From Heliomarina sp018223035 (GTDB lineage: Bacteria > Pseudomonadota > Alphaproteobacteria > Rhodobacterales > Rhodobacteraceae), in contig JAAEZD010000003.1 in the NCBI GenBank assembly GCA_018223035.1, forward strand, positions 124,001 through 188,000: a DNA stretch of 64,000 bases. Direction: 5' to 3'. Below are positions 44,056 through 52,986 of this stretch, piece after piece (positions within the stretch are counted from its first letter, which is position 1; each line of letters opens with the position of its first letter). Position numbers and translations under genes: made by a program. The notes below the pieces were generated by a model that was not told the origin of the DNA, did not search any database, and saw nothing but the letters and a program-made list of their open reading frames with translations.

Positions 44056-45282
44056 ATGCAGACAGAAATCACCATTGAACGACTGGGCCATCAGGGCGAT
44101 GGGATTGCGCCCGGTCCCGTGTTCGCAGCCCGCACGCTGCCCGGCGAAACCGTTACCGGTGAACTGGACGGATCGCATTTACGCGCTATTCGCATTGTCA
44201 CCCCTTCTGTCGACCGCGTTCAGCCTCCCTGTCGCCATTACAAGAGCTGCGGTGGCTGCCAGCTTCAGCACGCGTCCGAAGAGTTCACGGCCAGGTGGAA
44301 GCTTGAATTCGCGCGATCAGCTTTGACTGCGCAGGGTCTGGAAACCGAATTCCGCCCGGTCCTGACATCGCCACCTAGCACGCGACGCCGGGCCACGCTT
44401 GCGGCACGCCGGACAAAAAAGGGCGCACTTGCCGGGTTTCACGGCAAAGCATCCGGTACGATCACCGAGATTCCCGACTGCCATCTTCTCGATCCCGCGC
44501 TCATCGCGGCCCTGCCGATGGTAGAGGCTCTGACAAGCCAGTTCGGAAGCCGAAAAGGCGAACTTGCCGTGACTTTGACCGTCTCACTGTCAGGGCTCGA
44601 CGTCTCGGTTTCGAGCGGCAGAGAGCTGGATGGTCCATTGCGCATGGAGCTCGCGCAGTTTGCGGGAACAAGCGGAATTGCTCGTCTGGCCTGGGATCAC
44701 GAAATGATCGCCATGCGAGAACCCCCGGTGCAGAAATTCGGACCGGCTTCGGTCGTGCCTCCGCCCGGCGCTTTCTTGCAAGCAACGCCCGAAGGCGAAG
44801 CTGCGCTTTTGACTGCGGTACTTGAGATCGTCGGGTCGGCTGACAAGGCTGTAGATCTCTTCGCCGGCTGCGGCACGTTTGCCTTGCCACTATCGAAAAC
44901 CGCCGAGGTACATGCCGTCGAAGGCGACTCGGAGATGACTGATGCGCTGGTTAAAGGCTGGCGTGCGGTGGGCGGGCTGAAAAAACTGACAAGCGAAGCG
45001 CGTGATCTTTTTCGCCGCCCCCTGCAAGCCGATGAATTCAAACGGGTGGACGCTGTCGTTATTGATCCGCCAAGGGCAGGGGCCGAAGCACAGATTCGCG
45101 AACTGGCCCAAAGTGGCGTGCCGGTCATTGCTCATGTGTCCTGCAACCCTGTAACTTTTGCCCGCGATGCGCGTGCCCTGGTGGATGCAGGATACGACCT
45201 GGAATGGGTGCAGGTCGTCGATCAATTTCGATGGTCGGTGCATACCGAACTGGTAGGGTCCTTTCGGCTGGGCAAGCGGTAA
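44056..45282 (+). CDS. RNA m5U methyltransferase (RlmD/TrmA family)
   Basis: A 408-residue SAM-dependent RNA uridine-5-methyltransferase. The N-terminal TRAM-like region is followed by a 4Fe-4S motif C59-x5-C65-x2-C68 and a distal cysteine in PDCHLL. The SAM loop is DLFAGCGTFALPL, and the catalytic cysteine is in HVSCNPVTFARD. The family includes RlmC, RlmD and TrmA; the target (23S rRNA more likely) cannot be decided. It begins 39 nt after the ABC genes. Confidence 0.9.
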   Translation: MQTEITIERLGHQGDGIAPGPVFAARTLPGETVTGELDGSHLRAIRIVTPSVDRVQPPCRHYKSCGGCQLQHASEEFTARWKLEFARSALTAQGLETEFRPVLTSPPSTRRRATLAARRTKKGALAGFHGKASGTITEIPDCHLLDPALIAALPMVEALTSQFGSRKGELAVTLTVSLSGLDVSVSSGRELDGPLRMELAQFAGTSGIARLAWDHEMIAMREPPVQKFGPASVVPPPGAFLQATPEGEAALLTAVLEIVGSADKAVDLFAGCGTFALPLSKTAEVHAVEGDSEMTDALVKGWRAVGGLKKLTSEARDLFRRPLQADEFKRVDAVVIDPPRAGAEAQIRELAQSGVPVIAHVSCNPVTFARDARALVDAGYDLEWVQVVDQFRWSVHTELVGSFRLGKR

Positions 45283-45376
45283 GGAAAATGTAACCGCGTC
45301 TTTCCAATATTTGATTTCTCAAAATCAACCGGTAACGATATGGGTCATAAAAAAAACTATTGGGACAGTACGCATC

Positions 45377-45877
45377 ATGAAACGCAGGTCGTTTGGTCTT
45401 GGATTGCTTGCTCTGCTGGCGATTCCGGGCTGCAGCAGCAAATTCAAACGGTATAACGGGCCCGAAGTCACATCCGTCGTGGTGAACAAGTCATCCGGGC
45501 AGATGTATCTTCTTCACCATACCGAAATTCTCAAAGCCTATGATATCGATCTGGGCTTTGCACCGGCCGGGCCGAAGCAGTTCGAAGGCGACGGGAAAAC
45601 GCCGGAGGGCACGTACCTGATCGACAAGCGCAACCCGAACAGCAAATTTCACCTGTCCGTCGGGATCTCATACCCGAATGCCGAGGATATCGCTTATGCG
45701 CAGTCGCAGGGGAAAAGCCCGGGGGGTGATATCTTCATCCACGGCGAGCCCAACAAGAACCGTAAGCTTGCGAAGCGCAAGAACTGGACTGCTGGCTGCA
45801 TAGCGGTAAAAAATCGTGAGATCGAACAGATTTATGCGATGGTCCGGGATGGCACGGTGATCACCATCCGCGCCTGA
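45377..45877 (+). CDS. L,D-transpeptidase lipoprotein
   Basis: A 166-residue YkuD-domain protein. The start at 45377 (MKRRSFGLGLLALLAIPGC) gives a lipoprotein signal with lipobox IPGC; the longer frame from 45311 hides it and is rejected. Active-site residues are in IFIHGE and TAGCIAVKN (catalytic cysteine in the SxGC-type motif). It would form 3-3 cross-links in peptidoglycan or attach proteins. It faces the CAP-domain gene, 12 nt away. Confidence 0.9.
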   Translation: MKRRSFGLGLLALLAIPGCSSKFKRYNGPEVTSVVVNKSSGQMYLLHHTEILKAYDIDLGFAPAGPKQFEGDGKTPEGTYLIDKRNPNSKFHLSVGISYPNAEDIAYAQSQGKSPGGDIFIHGEPNKNRKLAKRKNWTAGCIAVKNREIEQIYAMVRDGTVITIRA

Positions 45878-45889
45878 TGAATGGGCAGC

Positions 45890-46402
45890 TTAGCTGCCCA
45901 TCAACAATGTCCACCAGATCTTGCCGTTGCTTTCCTGATACCAGGAGAATCCAAGGTTCCGGGCATCCGGCGAAAGGATAACTTCGCGGGTGCCTTCTTC
46001 CTCCATCCAGGCGGCAAGGGTCTCAAGCTCGGTTTCGTAGGTTTCCGAGATGTTTTCGCCCAGCATCCTTCCGGCATACCCGGTGCGCGCCACGCGTTCG
46101 ATTGGAGAAGATCCGTCCGAGCCAAAGTGCCAGGGACGGTTCTGAACCGACATATCGCGCGAGTGAGTCGCAGCCGCTGCATTAAGTTGCGCGTTCAATT
46201 CTACCGGCGAAACGCCTCGAGCCTGTCGCAAAGAATTGATCGAATCGAGCATGCGGTATTCGATCTTGGACGAATCCGAAGCACGGATGCGGTACAATTT
46301 CGGCAATGGCTGACCATCCGCACCAAGTCTTGTCTCCGGCTGTGAAACGCAACCGGACAGTGCAATTGCAGCAGCTATTACCAAAGAAATTATGCGTATC
46401 AT
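45890..46402 (-). CDS. CAP-domain (SCP-like) lipoprotein
   Basis: A 170-residue secreted lipoprotein with lipobox LSGC at residues 15-18 and a CAP domain after about residue 40. The conserved HSRDM, WHFG and GENI segments carry the histidine/glutamate pairs of the CAP cavity. Bacterial CAP proteins are poorly understood; some have cell-wall or protease links. It lies between two L,D-transpeptidase genes. Confidence 0.87.
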   Translation of the reverse strand: MIRIISLVIAAAIALSGCVSQPETRLGADGQPLPKLYRIRASDSSKIEYRMLDSINSLRQARGVSPVELNAQLNAAAATHSRDMSVQNRPWHFGSDGSSPIERVARTGYAGRMLGENISETYETELETLAAWMEEEGTREVILSPDARNLGFSWYQESNGKIWWTLLMGS

Positions 46403-46571
46403 TCCGCACTCCGCTCGTGGAATCCAAACTTGCGTCTAGCTCAAGAGCAGATGCAACGATACTGTACATAAGTCAAATCTGACCGATGAACAGCGGATTG
46501 ATTTGCGACTGCGTCATTCGCGCCATATCATCAAGGCCAGAACTAGTACCTTAGGCGAACGGGATGATCCA

Positions 46572-47183
46572 ATGACCAATTCAAGCAATAGCGAGCCGAC
46601 CCGGCGCGGCTTTCTGGCTGGCGCGGCAACAATGCTCGCAACGCCGGCGCTGGCACAGACGGGTTCGGTTACGGACACCGCCGCGACCACCGAAATTGAA
46701 CGCGATCTTTCGCAGACTGTGCGTCGCAATATCTCGAGCTTCCGGTCGCTCGAGTGGCAGCCTTACTTCAGCAACTTGCGCAAAGGCGCGATCCTTGTCG
46801 ATGTCACCTCGCGGGCGCTGCATTTCTGGAGCGAGGACGGGCTGACCTACAAGCTCTACCCCTCCAGCGTTCCGCTGACCGAGGACCTGACCCGCCGAGG
46901 TCGCACTTCGGTCGTGCGTAAAGTTGAAGGTCCAGATTGGCGGCCGACGCCGAACATGCTCAAGCGCAATCCCGAGTGGCCAAAGCACATTCCGCCCGGT
47001 CCGGATAACCCGCTTGGCACCCATGCGTTGTACCTCGGCTGGCAGTATTATCGTATCCATGGAACGCACGATACACGCAAGATCGGGCGTCGGTCTTCGA
47101 ACGGTTGTATCGGGCTCTACAACGAACATATCGCCGAGCTCTTTTCGATGACCCAGAACGGCACGCAAGTGTTGCTAATTTGA
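46572..47183 (+). CDS. Tat-exported L,D-transpeptidase
   Basis: A 203-residue YkuD-domain protein. The N-terminus has a twin-arginine signal (TRRGFLAGAATMLATPALA), so it is probably exported folded. Active-site motifs are YRIHGT and SSNGCIGLYN with the nucleophilic cysteine. The start at 46572 is preferred over a 69-nt longer frame because it places the RR motif near the terminus. It is the second L,D-transpeptidase within 1.3 kb, with a different export route. Confidence 0.9.
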   Translation: MTNSSNSEPTRRGFLAGAATMLATPALAQTGSVTDTAATTEIERDLSQTVRRNISSFRSLEWQPYFSNLRKGAILVDVTSRALHFWSEDGLTYKLYPSSVPLTEDLTRRGRTSVVRKVEGPDWRPTPNMLKRNPEWPKHIPPGPDNPLGTHALYLGWQYYRIHGTHDTRKIGRRSSNGCIGLYNEHIAELFSMTQNGTQVLLI

Positions 47184-47225
47184 CGACATTCCCGCTTGGC
47201 AACACGAACCGATACCAACAACCAT

Positions 47226-47254
47226 TTGCAATCTATCTGTTTTGCTGGTTAGAA
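47226..47254 (+). promoter_or_regulatory. Candidate promoter of the small membrane protein gene
   Basis: TTGCAA (47226-47231), 17-nt spacer, TTAGAA (47249-47254), 67 nt upstream of the ATG. The predicted leader ends in GGAGG, 5 nt before the start. Confidence 0.42.
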
Positions 47255-47321
47255 AAATGCACGAGGTAAGTCTTGGGCGCACGATTCATTGTTCTGAATT
47301 GTGCTTATTCTGGAGGTTAAT

Positions 47322-47504
47322 ATGAAGAAACTCGTTCTCGCCGCTGCACTGACCGCAGCAGCTTCGACCGCTTCCGCAGGTACGCTGGAAGAGCCGATCA
47401 TCGAAGCACCGGTCATCGTAGAAGAAGCTGGTAGCTCCTCGAGCGGCATCATCCTGCCGCTGGTTCTGCTGGTTCTGGTTGCGGCCGCTGTCGCAGCTAA
47501 CTAA
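47322..47504 (+). CDS. Small exported membrane protein, function unknown
   Basis: A 60-residue protein: signal peptide (MKKLVLAAALTAAASTASAG), an acidic Pro/Val-rich stretch (EEPIIEAPVIVEE), a Ser/Gly hinge, and a C-terminal transmembrane helix of Leu/Val/Ala. It has its own GGAGG and a strong terminator, so it is probably well expressed. Similar small proteins appear to sit beside ferrochelatase in relatives, but I cannot confirm that here. Confidence 0.8.
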   Translation: MKKLVLAAALTAAASTASAGTLEEPIIEAPVIVEEAGSSSSGIILPLVLLVLVAAAVAAN

Positions 47505-47529
47505 GCGCGATACGGTACCAAAAGAAAAG

Positions 47530-47556
47530 GCGGTGGTTCTCCACCGCCTTTTTTTG
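47530..47556. terminator. Bidirectional terminator between the small gene and hemH
   Basis: GGCGGTGG (47530-47537), loop TTCT, CCACCGCC (47542-47549), with A-rich DNA before and TTTTTTT after, so it can end transcripts of both convergent genes. Confidence 0.9.
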
Positions 47557-47570
47557 TGTCTGAAGATTAG

Positions 47571-48635
47571 TTAGTCGATCCAGCCTTTTAGGTTCTCTTC
47601 GATTACCGATGACAGGCAGCTTATGTGCGCCTCGTCGTCGTTCAGGCAGGGGATATAGGTAAAGGTTTCGCCACCCGCATGGATAAAGCTTTCACGGATC
47701 TCCTCGTTGATCTCTTCCAGCGTTTCGACACAGTCGGCTGAAAAGGCCGGGGCGATGACTGCGATGTTCTTTTTGCCCTCTTCGCTGGCCATCTTGGCCA
47801 CTTCCTTCACCGTGTAGGGCTTGAGCCATTCCTCCGGTCCGAAGACCGACTGGAACGTCGTGCGGATGTCCGTATCGGCCCAGCCAAGACGTTCCTTCAA
47901 GAGGCGCGTCGCCTTCTGGCACTGGCAATGATAGGGGTCGCCATCCGTGAGATAGCGCAGCGGCATCCCGTGGTAGGAAACAACCAGACAATCCGGCTTT
48001 GTTTCCAAATTGGCATAGGCGCGCTCTACCGATTGGGCCAGCGCGTCGATGTAATCGGACCTGTCGAAATAGGCCGGGACAGTGCGGCTCGCGGGTTGCC
48101 ATTTCTCTTTCATCAAGGCGCGAAAGAAAGCGTCGTTCGCCGTGGCAAGTGTTGCGCCCGCGTAATGCGGGTAGAGCGGAAAGAAGAGGATCTTCTGGCA
48201 GCCCGCCTCGACCATCTGGCGCACCCTGTCAGGTGTGGACGGGTTCCCGTAGCGCATGCAGAAATCGACCATGACCCGGTCGCCATAGCGCGCCTTCATG
48301 GTTTCGGTGATCTTGGCCGACTGCTTTTTCGTTATGGTCAAAAGCGGGCTTTCGTCGTCCTCTTCATTCCAGATCGATTTATAGGCCGCGCCGCTCGAAA
48401 AAGGCCGCTTGGTCAGAATGATAAGCTGCAACAGTGGCTGCCACTTCCACTTGGGATAGTCGATGACCCGCTGATCGGACAGGAACTCGTTCAGATATCG
48501 CCGCATTGACCAGTAATCGTAATGATCCGGCGTGCCGAGATTTGCCAGCAGCACGCCGATCTTTTCCTCGGGGACTTTCGGATGGTCTTTTGGAGCATGG
48601 ACAGGACAGGCGGCTGCCTTGGTCATCTCTTGCAT
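47571..48635 (-). CDS. hemH: Ferrochelatase
   Basis: A 354-residue enzyme inserting Fe2+ into protoporphyrin IX, the last step of haem synthesis. The signature VVSYHGMPLRYL carries the metal-binding histidine; the upstream MRYGNPSTPD and FFPLYPHYAG segments are typical. There are cysteines in the HCQCQ and C-terminal PCLNDDEAHISC segments, but a 2Fe-2S cluster cannot be claimed from these alone. The start could also be the ATG at 48626. Confidence 0.96.
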   Translation of the reverse strand: MQEMTKAAACPVHAPKDHPKVPEEKIGVLLANLGTPDHYDYWSMRRYLNEFLSDQRVIDYPKWKWQPLLQLIILTKRPFSSGAAYKSIWNEEDDESPLLTITKKQSAKITETMKARYGDRVMVDFCMRYGNPSTPDRVRQMVEAGCQKILFFPLYPHYAGATLATANDAFFRALMKEKWQPASRTVPAYFDRSDYIDALAQSVERAYANLETKPDCLVVSYHGMPLRYLTDGDPYHCQCQKATRLLKERLGWADTDIRTTFQSVFGPEEWLKPYTVKEVAKMASEEGKKNIAVIAPAFSADCVETLEEINEEIRESFIHAGGETFTYIPCLNDDEAHISCLSSVIEENLKGWID

Positions 48636-48692
48636 GTGGATCTGTCCCTTGATGTACTTGTGACAGTGCAGATAACCGCTATCCGCACTTCG

Positions 48693-49511
48693 TCAATCTT
48701 TGAGTGGCACCTCTGAGGTCTTCAGCGCATCCGCAAGTCTTGCCTTGGCCGAACCGGGTCGAAGCGGCTTTTGCTGGCTCTCATCTGGTGCCCAGCCTGT
48801 CAGGCAGGCCAATTCGAACGTGGCTCGCAGCCGTCCTGAATCCGTCGCGAAATGCTTGAGGTAAAGCTCTTCAGCGCGTTCGAATACCGCCTTGCGAGTG
48901 GGCCGCTTAATCCTGTTCGTCATGGCGTTCGTCTCGCCCATATCTCGCAGATCGTGCAGCAGGTGGTGGAGGTCACGATACTCTGCGGTAAGAGGCACGG
49001 TGTCTGCCACTGGCAGTGCCAGCCCGGCCCGTTGCAAGAGCGCGCCAAGATCGCGAATTTCAGACATTGGCGCGATGCGCGGGGATAACCCGCCGGTTAC
49101 CTCGGTCTCGGCCTGACCAAGCGATGAGCGCAATTCGTTCAGCGTGCCACCACCCAGCAGGACACCAAGGAAAAGCCCGTCCGGCTGCAACGCCCGGCGC
49201 GACTGGATTAGCTGTCCGACCGGATCGTTCGCCCAGTGCAATGCCATGGCATGAACGACGAGGTCATGCGAACCCGGTTCCAGCGCAAGCACGTCGCTGT
49301 CGTCCACAATCCGGGCATCGGGAAAGACGGGCCGCCAGATTTCCGGAAACGGCGTGACGATCGCTGGTTTGGTTAGGGTTTTGTTAACCATGGACAGCCG
49401 ATCCTGAACCTCCTCTTGAGCTGCGAGGTGCAGAAACAGCGCTTCCTGACGGGCCCTTGCCCTGTGCAGGCGCAGGGCGTCGCGGTCAAAGAGTTGGGGT
49501 GTGGCGTTCAT
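48693..49511 (-). CDS. NDUFAF5/BioC-like SAM methyltransferase
   Basis: A 272-residue class I methyltransferase-fold protein. DLVVHAMALHWANDPVGQL matches the segment conserved in BioC and NDUFAF5, but the N-terminal glycine-rich SAM loop is not evident (it reads SMVNKTLTKPAIVTPF), so activity is uncertain. The NDUFAF5-like type is linked to complex I assembly. It diverges from comF. Confidence 0.8.
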   Translation of the reverse strand: MNATPQLFDRDALRLHRARARQEALFLHLAAQEEVQDRLSMVNKTLTKPAIVTPFPEIWRPVFPDARIVDDSDVLALEPGSHDLVVHAMALHWANDPVGQLIQSRRALQPDGLFLGVLLGGGTLNELRSSLGQAETEVTGGLSPRIAPMSEIRDLGALLQRAGLALPVADTVPLTAEYRDLHHLLHDLRDMGETNAMTNRIKRPTRKAVFERAEELYLKHFATDSGRLRATFELACLTGWAPDESQQKPLRPGSAKARLADALKTSEVPLKD

Positions 49512-49538
49512 AAAGCGCTATGTAATCGGAGGCGAAAG

Positions 49539-50258
49539 ATGTTTCAAACGACAGTTCAGCTTTTGTATCCCCCGCGCTGCCTTGGCTGCGGAACAATGGT
49601 GAACAGCGATTTCGGTCTTTGCGGCACATGCTGGCGCGATACGCCATTCATTGACGGAACGGTATGCGACTCTTGTGGCATTCCGCTGCAGGGCCAAGAA
49701 GACAATCACCGGACGGAATGCGACGATTGCATGAAGAACCCGCGCCCCTGGGTCCAAGGGAGGGCAACGCTTCTCTACAAGGATCAGGCACGTAAGATCA
49801 TTCTCGGGTTGAAACATGGCGACCGTCCCGAAGTTGTGCGTCCGACGGCTCTCTGGATGGCAAAATCGGCAAGGCCGCTCATTCGCGACAATATGCTGAT
49901 CGCCCCAGTACCTTTACACCGAAGCCGCTTGTTAAAGCGTCGATACAACCAATCCGCGTTGCTGGTGCAGGCATTGGCCCGGGAAACGGGGCTGCCTTAC
50001 TGTCCGGATCTGCTTGTGCGCACGTCGCAGACACCATCGCTCGATGGAAAGACCGCGCAGGAAAGACAGGCGATTCTGCAGGGTGCGATCACGGTGCATT
50101 CAAAGCGGCAGCATCGTCTGACAGGTCGGCCCGTTCTTATCGTCGATGACGTGATGACCTCGGGTGCCACGCTTTCCGCATGTGCCGAAGCCTGCACCGA
50201 GGCGGGCTCGGGTGACGTTTACGTGCTGGTACTGGCGCGCGTGCCAAAGGATGATTAG
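49539..50258 (+). CDS. ComF family phosphoribosyltransferase-like protein
   Basis: A 239-residue protein: N-terminal zinc-binding region with paired CxxC (CLGC, CGTC, CDSC, CDDC) in the first 70 residues, then a PRTase fold ending in VLIVDDVMTSGATL. ComF is needed for natural DNA uptake in some bacteria; in this group its role is less clear. The start at 49539 has GGAGG; a longer frame reaches into the divergent methyltransferase gene and is rejected. It leads a run comF-grxC-nit-marR. Confidence 0.9.
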   Translation: MFQTTVQLLYPPRCLGCGTMVNSDFGLCGTCWRDTPFIDGTVCDSCGIPLQGQEDNHRTECDDCMKNPRPWVQGRATLLYKDQARKIILGLKHGDRPEVVRPTALWMAKSARPLIRDNMLIAPVPLHRSRLLKRRYNQSALLVQALARETGLPYCPDLLVRTSQTPSLDGKTAQERQAILQGAITVHSKRQHRLTGRPVLIVDDVMTSGATLSACAEACTEAGSGDVYVLVLARVPKDD

Positions 50259-50297
50259 GTTCTGCGTTAACAAGTGACACAACGCGGAAACCAAGCG

Positions 50298-50555
50298 ATG
50301 AAACAAGTCGAAATCTATACCTCACCCCTGTGCGGCTTTTGCCACGCGGCAAAACGGTTGCTGAACGAAAAAGGCGTCAACTTTTCCGAGATCGATGTTC
50401 TGGCCCAGCCGGACCGCAAGCCCGAGATGATCCAGCGTGCCAACGGCGGGCGTACGGTCCCGCAGATTTTCATCGGTGATACCCATGTTGGCGGTTGCGA
50501 CGATCTTTACGCGCTCGACCGGGCAGGCAAACTCGACTCCCTGCTGGCGGCCTGA
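50298..50555 (+). CDS. grxC: Glutaredoxin 3
   Basis: An 85-residue glutaredoxin with the active site CGFC (residues 12-15; E. coli Grx3 has CPYC), the GG and TVPQIFIGDTHVGGCDD motifs of the GSH-binding groove. It reduces protein disulfides with glutathione. It overlaps the following nitrilase gene by 1 nt (TGATG). Confidence 0.94.
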   Translation: MKQVEIYTSPLCGFCHAAKRLLNEKGVNFSEIDVLAQPDRKPEMIQRANGGRTVPQIFIGDTHVGGCDDLYALDRAGKLDSLLAA

Positions 50556-51385
50556 TGAAGACCGCGCTGATCCAGCTGACATCATCCGATGATCCACGTG
50601 AAAATCTCGCAACCGTCAGCGAGTATATCGATCAGGCAGTCGATGTCGGCGCGCGGTTTCTGCTGACGCCTGAGGTCACCAATTGCGTTTCGTCCAGCCG
50701 CGATCATCAACGTTCCGTTCTCAGAACCGAAGAAGAGGACGAAACGCTCCCTGGGTTGCGGGAAAAGGCGAAAGCGCACGGCGTTTGGCTGCTGATCGGT
50801 TCGCTCGGCCTCAAGACCAACGACCCCGACGGTCGCTTTGCCAACCGGTCCTTCATGATCGGACCCGATGGAGAAATCCGCGCGCGGTACGACAAGATTC
50901 ACATGTTCGATGTGAATGTCTCTGCCGAAGAGACCTACCGTGAATCCGCAGGCTACAGGCCCGGCGATCAGGCCGTGGTGGTCGACACCGATTTCATGCC
51001 TGTTGGCATGACGGTTTGCTACGATGTCCGGTTTCCGATGCTCTACCAAAAACTGGCGCTGGCGGGGGCAAAGGTGCTGACGGTTCCCGCTGCCTTTTCC
51101 TATGTCACCGGCGCGGCGCATTGGGAATCACTCCTGCGCGCGCGGGCCATTGAAACCGGCTGTTTTGTTCTGGCACCCGCTCAAACGGGGACGCATTCCG
51201 CAAGCGTGGGTAACACGCGCAAGACCCACGGCCACAGTCTTGCGGTTTCGCCGTGGGGAGAGGTCTTGCTGGATGCCGGAACGGAACCGGGCATTCACAT
51301 TTTTGACATGGATGATAAATCAGTGGAACTTGCACGACAGAAAGTGCCGTCGCTGCAGCATATCCGCGCGTTCGACGGCCCTTGA
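50555..51385 (+). CDS. Carbon-nitrogen hydrolase (Nit1-type amidase)
   Basis: A 276-residue nitrilase-superfamily hydrolase. The triad is E in LLTPEVTN, K in YDKIHMFDV and C in GMTVCYDVRFP, with the Nit1-like FDVNVSAEETYRES loop. Nit1 relatives repair deaminated glutathione, which would fit the adjoining glutaredoxin gene. The start ATG overlaps the grxC stop. Confidence 0.92.
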   Translation: MKTALIQLTSSDDPRENLATVSEYIDQAVDVGARFLLTPEVTNCVSSSRDHQRSVLRTEEEDETLPGLREKAKAHGVWLLIGSLGLKTNDPDGRFANRSFMIGPDGEIRARYDKIHMFDVNVSAEETYRESAGYRPGDQAVVVDTDFMPVGMTVCYDVRFPMLYQKLALAGAKVLTVPAAFSYVTGAAHWESLLRARAIETGCFVLAPAQTGTHSASVGNTRKTHGHSLAVSPWGEVLLDAGTEPGIHIFDMDDKSVELARQKVPSLQHIRAFDGP

Positions 51386-51414
51386 AGACATTAGTCACTG
51401 GGAACTCAACGGCC

Positions 51415-51858
51415 ATGTCCGAGGAAACAAATGCGCTCGCCGTGACCCTGTTCAGCGAGATTTTGGCCGCCGATCAGCTTATGCGTAACAGGCTGTCGAA
51501 AGTTTTGCCCAAAGGCATGGAGATTTCGCATTTCTCGGTTTTAAACCAGCTTGTCTTTGTGGGAGGGGAGCGTTCTCCCGCGCAACTGGCCCAGACCTTT
51601 CACGTGACGCGCGGTGCGATGACCAATACCCTTTCGAAACTGGAATGGGCCGGTTACGTGCATATCCGCCCGGATTGGGACGATGCGCGCCGCAAGATGG
51701 TTGCGATCAGTCCAGCGGGTAGGCAAGCGCGCGATCACGCGGTCGCCTCGATTGCACCGCTCATCAACGAAGTTGTGGGGGATATGGGAGCGGACAAGGT
51801 GCGCACTGTTCTCCCCGTTCTGCGTGAATTGCGCGCTCGTCTGGAACCGCGCGGCTGA
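51415..51858 (+). CDS. MarR family transcriptional regulator
   Basis: A 147-residue winged-helix regulator. The DNA-binding helix is in SPAQLAQTFHVTRGAMTNTL (about residues 54-73) and the wing holds the D-R signature DDARRKMVAI. The start at 51415 (MSEETNALAV) is 30 nt after the hydrolase stop. Its target is unknown; the hydrolase/grx genes upstream or the convergent exchanger are the local options. Confidence 0.9.
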   Translation: MSEETNALAVTLFSEILAADQLMRNRLSKVLPKGMEISHFSVLNQLVFVGGERSPAQLAQTFHVTRGAMTNTLSKLEWAGYVHIRPDWDDARRKMVAISPAGRQARDHAVASIAPLINEVVGDMGADKVRTVLPVLRELRARLEPRG

Positions 51859-51861
51859 CCC

Positions 51862-52899
51862 TCAGAAAGCGAGCACCTGTAGGGCGATCGCGCCGAGGTA
51901 AATGCCAAGCAGAGATAGACTGTCAAATCCTATCCCCGCCGGTCCGCTGCGTTCGCGCACGACGAGCCCGGCCAAGAGGCAGGTGGTCATCAGCGCGGCG
52001 GTAACAACCCAGAAGTAATCCTGGTTGGTGGCCGCGTGGTAAAGCGACCCTTCTCGATATGACACGTCGGCCGCGGTCAGGAACAGCGTGTCAAACGTAT
52101 TGCCCCCGATGATCCCGCCGACAGCAAGTTGCAGCGCGCCGCGCCGAACGGCTGCCAAGGTCGTCACAAGCTCGGGCAGAGAGGTGACAGTTGCCGTCAA
52201 AAGCGCCCCGACCAGCGATGCCGAAATGCCAAGCCTGTCAGTAAGCGCCGAACCGCTCTGTGCGATCAGCCATCCGGAAAGGCCCATGACCGCCATGAGA
52301 CCTCCAAATTCGAGCCCTAGCCGCAAGGTCGTCTTCGCCGCGGTCTGCTCGTCTTCATCATCGGGCGTGTCTTCGCGGGTTTCCTTTGTCTTGACCGGAC
52401 GCCACATCGGTTCTTCTTGAACGGAACGGCAGACGAACAGGCCCGCGATATAGACCACCGGGATAAGGAAGGATGCCGGGTGGATGGCAAGTATCGTGAA
52501 TTCAGGCGTTACGAGAGCCGCCATGGGGATCAGCAGCAGCAAGACCAGCAGAATCCCCTGGACGATATTCGTGACCTCTGCCGCCGCATGTTCGAGGTTC
52601 GCACGCCGGAACATCAGATCGGCGAAAGCCAGAAAAGCGGTCTGTGCCGCGATACCGCCGACGGAATTGGAGAATGCCAACGACGCCCGCCCATCCAATG
52701 CGGCGGTAACCGAAACAACAGCACCGGACAAAGACGTCGCCGCGCCAAGAATGACACCACCGACAATTGCCTCGCCAAGACCGGTTCGGTCGGCAAGCTT
52801 GTCGGCCAAGCCAGTCATGAAAACGCCGGATACGCAGATCACGCCACCCGCGCAGGCAAAAACCAGCAGGATAATGGCAATGGGCAAGTCTGCCATCAT
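51862..52899 (-). CDS. Sodium/calcium exchanger-like protein (CaCA family)
   Basis: A 345-residue membrane protein with two five-helix halves, each carrying an alpha repeat: GGVILGAATSLSGAVVSVTA (about residues 47-66) and VGALLTATVTSLPELVTTLA (about 229-248). A charged cytoplasmic loop (about 160-190) separates them. The second repeat has the usual SLPE, while the first has SLSG in place of the acidic motif, so ion coupling may differ from classic exchangers. Confidence 0.88.
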   Translation of the reverse strand: MMADLPIAIILLVFACAGGVICVSGVFMTGLADKLADRTGLGEAIVGGVILGAATSLSGAVVSVTAALDGRASLAFSNSVGGIAAQTAFLAFADLMFRRANLEHAAAEVTNIVQGILLVLLLLIPMAALVTPEFTILAIHPASFLIPVVYIAGLFVCRSVQEEPMWRPVKTKETREDTPDDEDEQTAAKTTLRLGLEFGGLMAVMGLSGWLIAQSGSALTDRLGISASLVGALLTATVTSLPELVTTLAAVRRGALQLAVGGIIGGNTFDTLFLTAADVSYREGSLYHAATNQDYFWVVTAALMTTCLLAGLVVRERSGPAGIGFDSLSLLGIYLGAIALQVLAF

Positions 52900-52986
52900 G
52901 CGGGATGGCTCTCGGTCGGGTCGGTCAGGTACGCGCGGCGACGGGTCATGCGTTGCGAACGTCTGTCAGAAGATACGGTTCCGACA

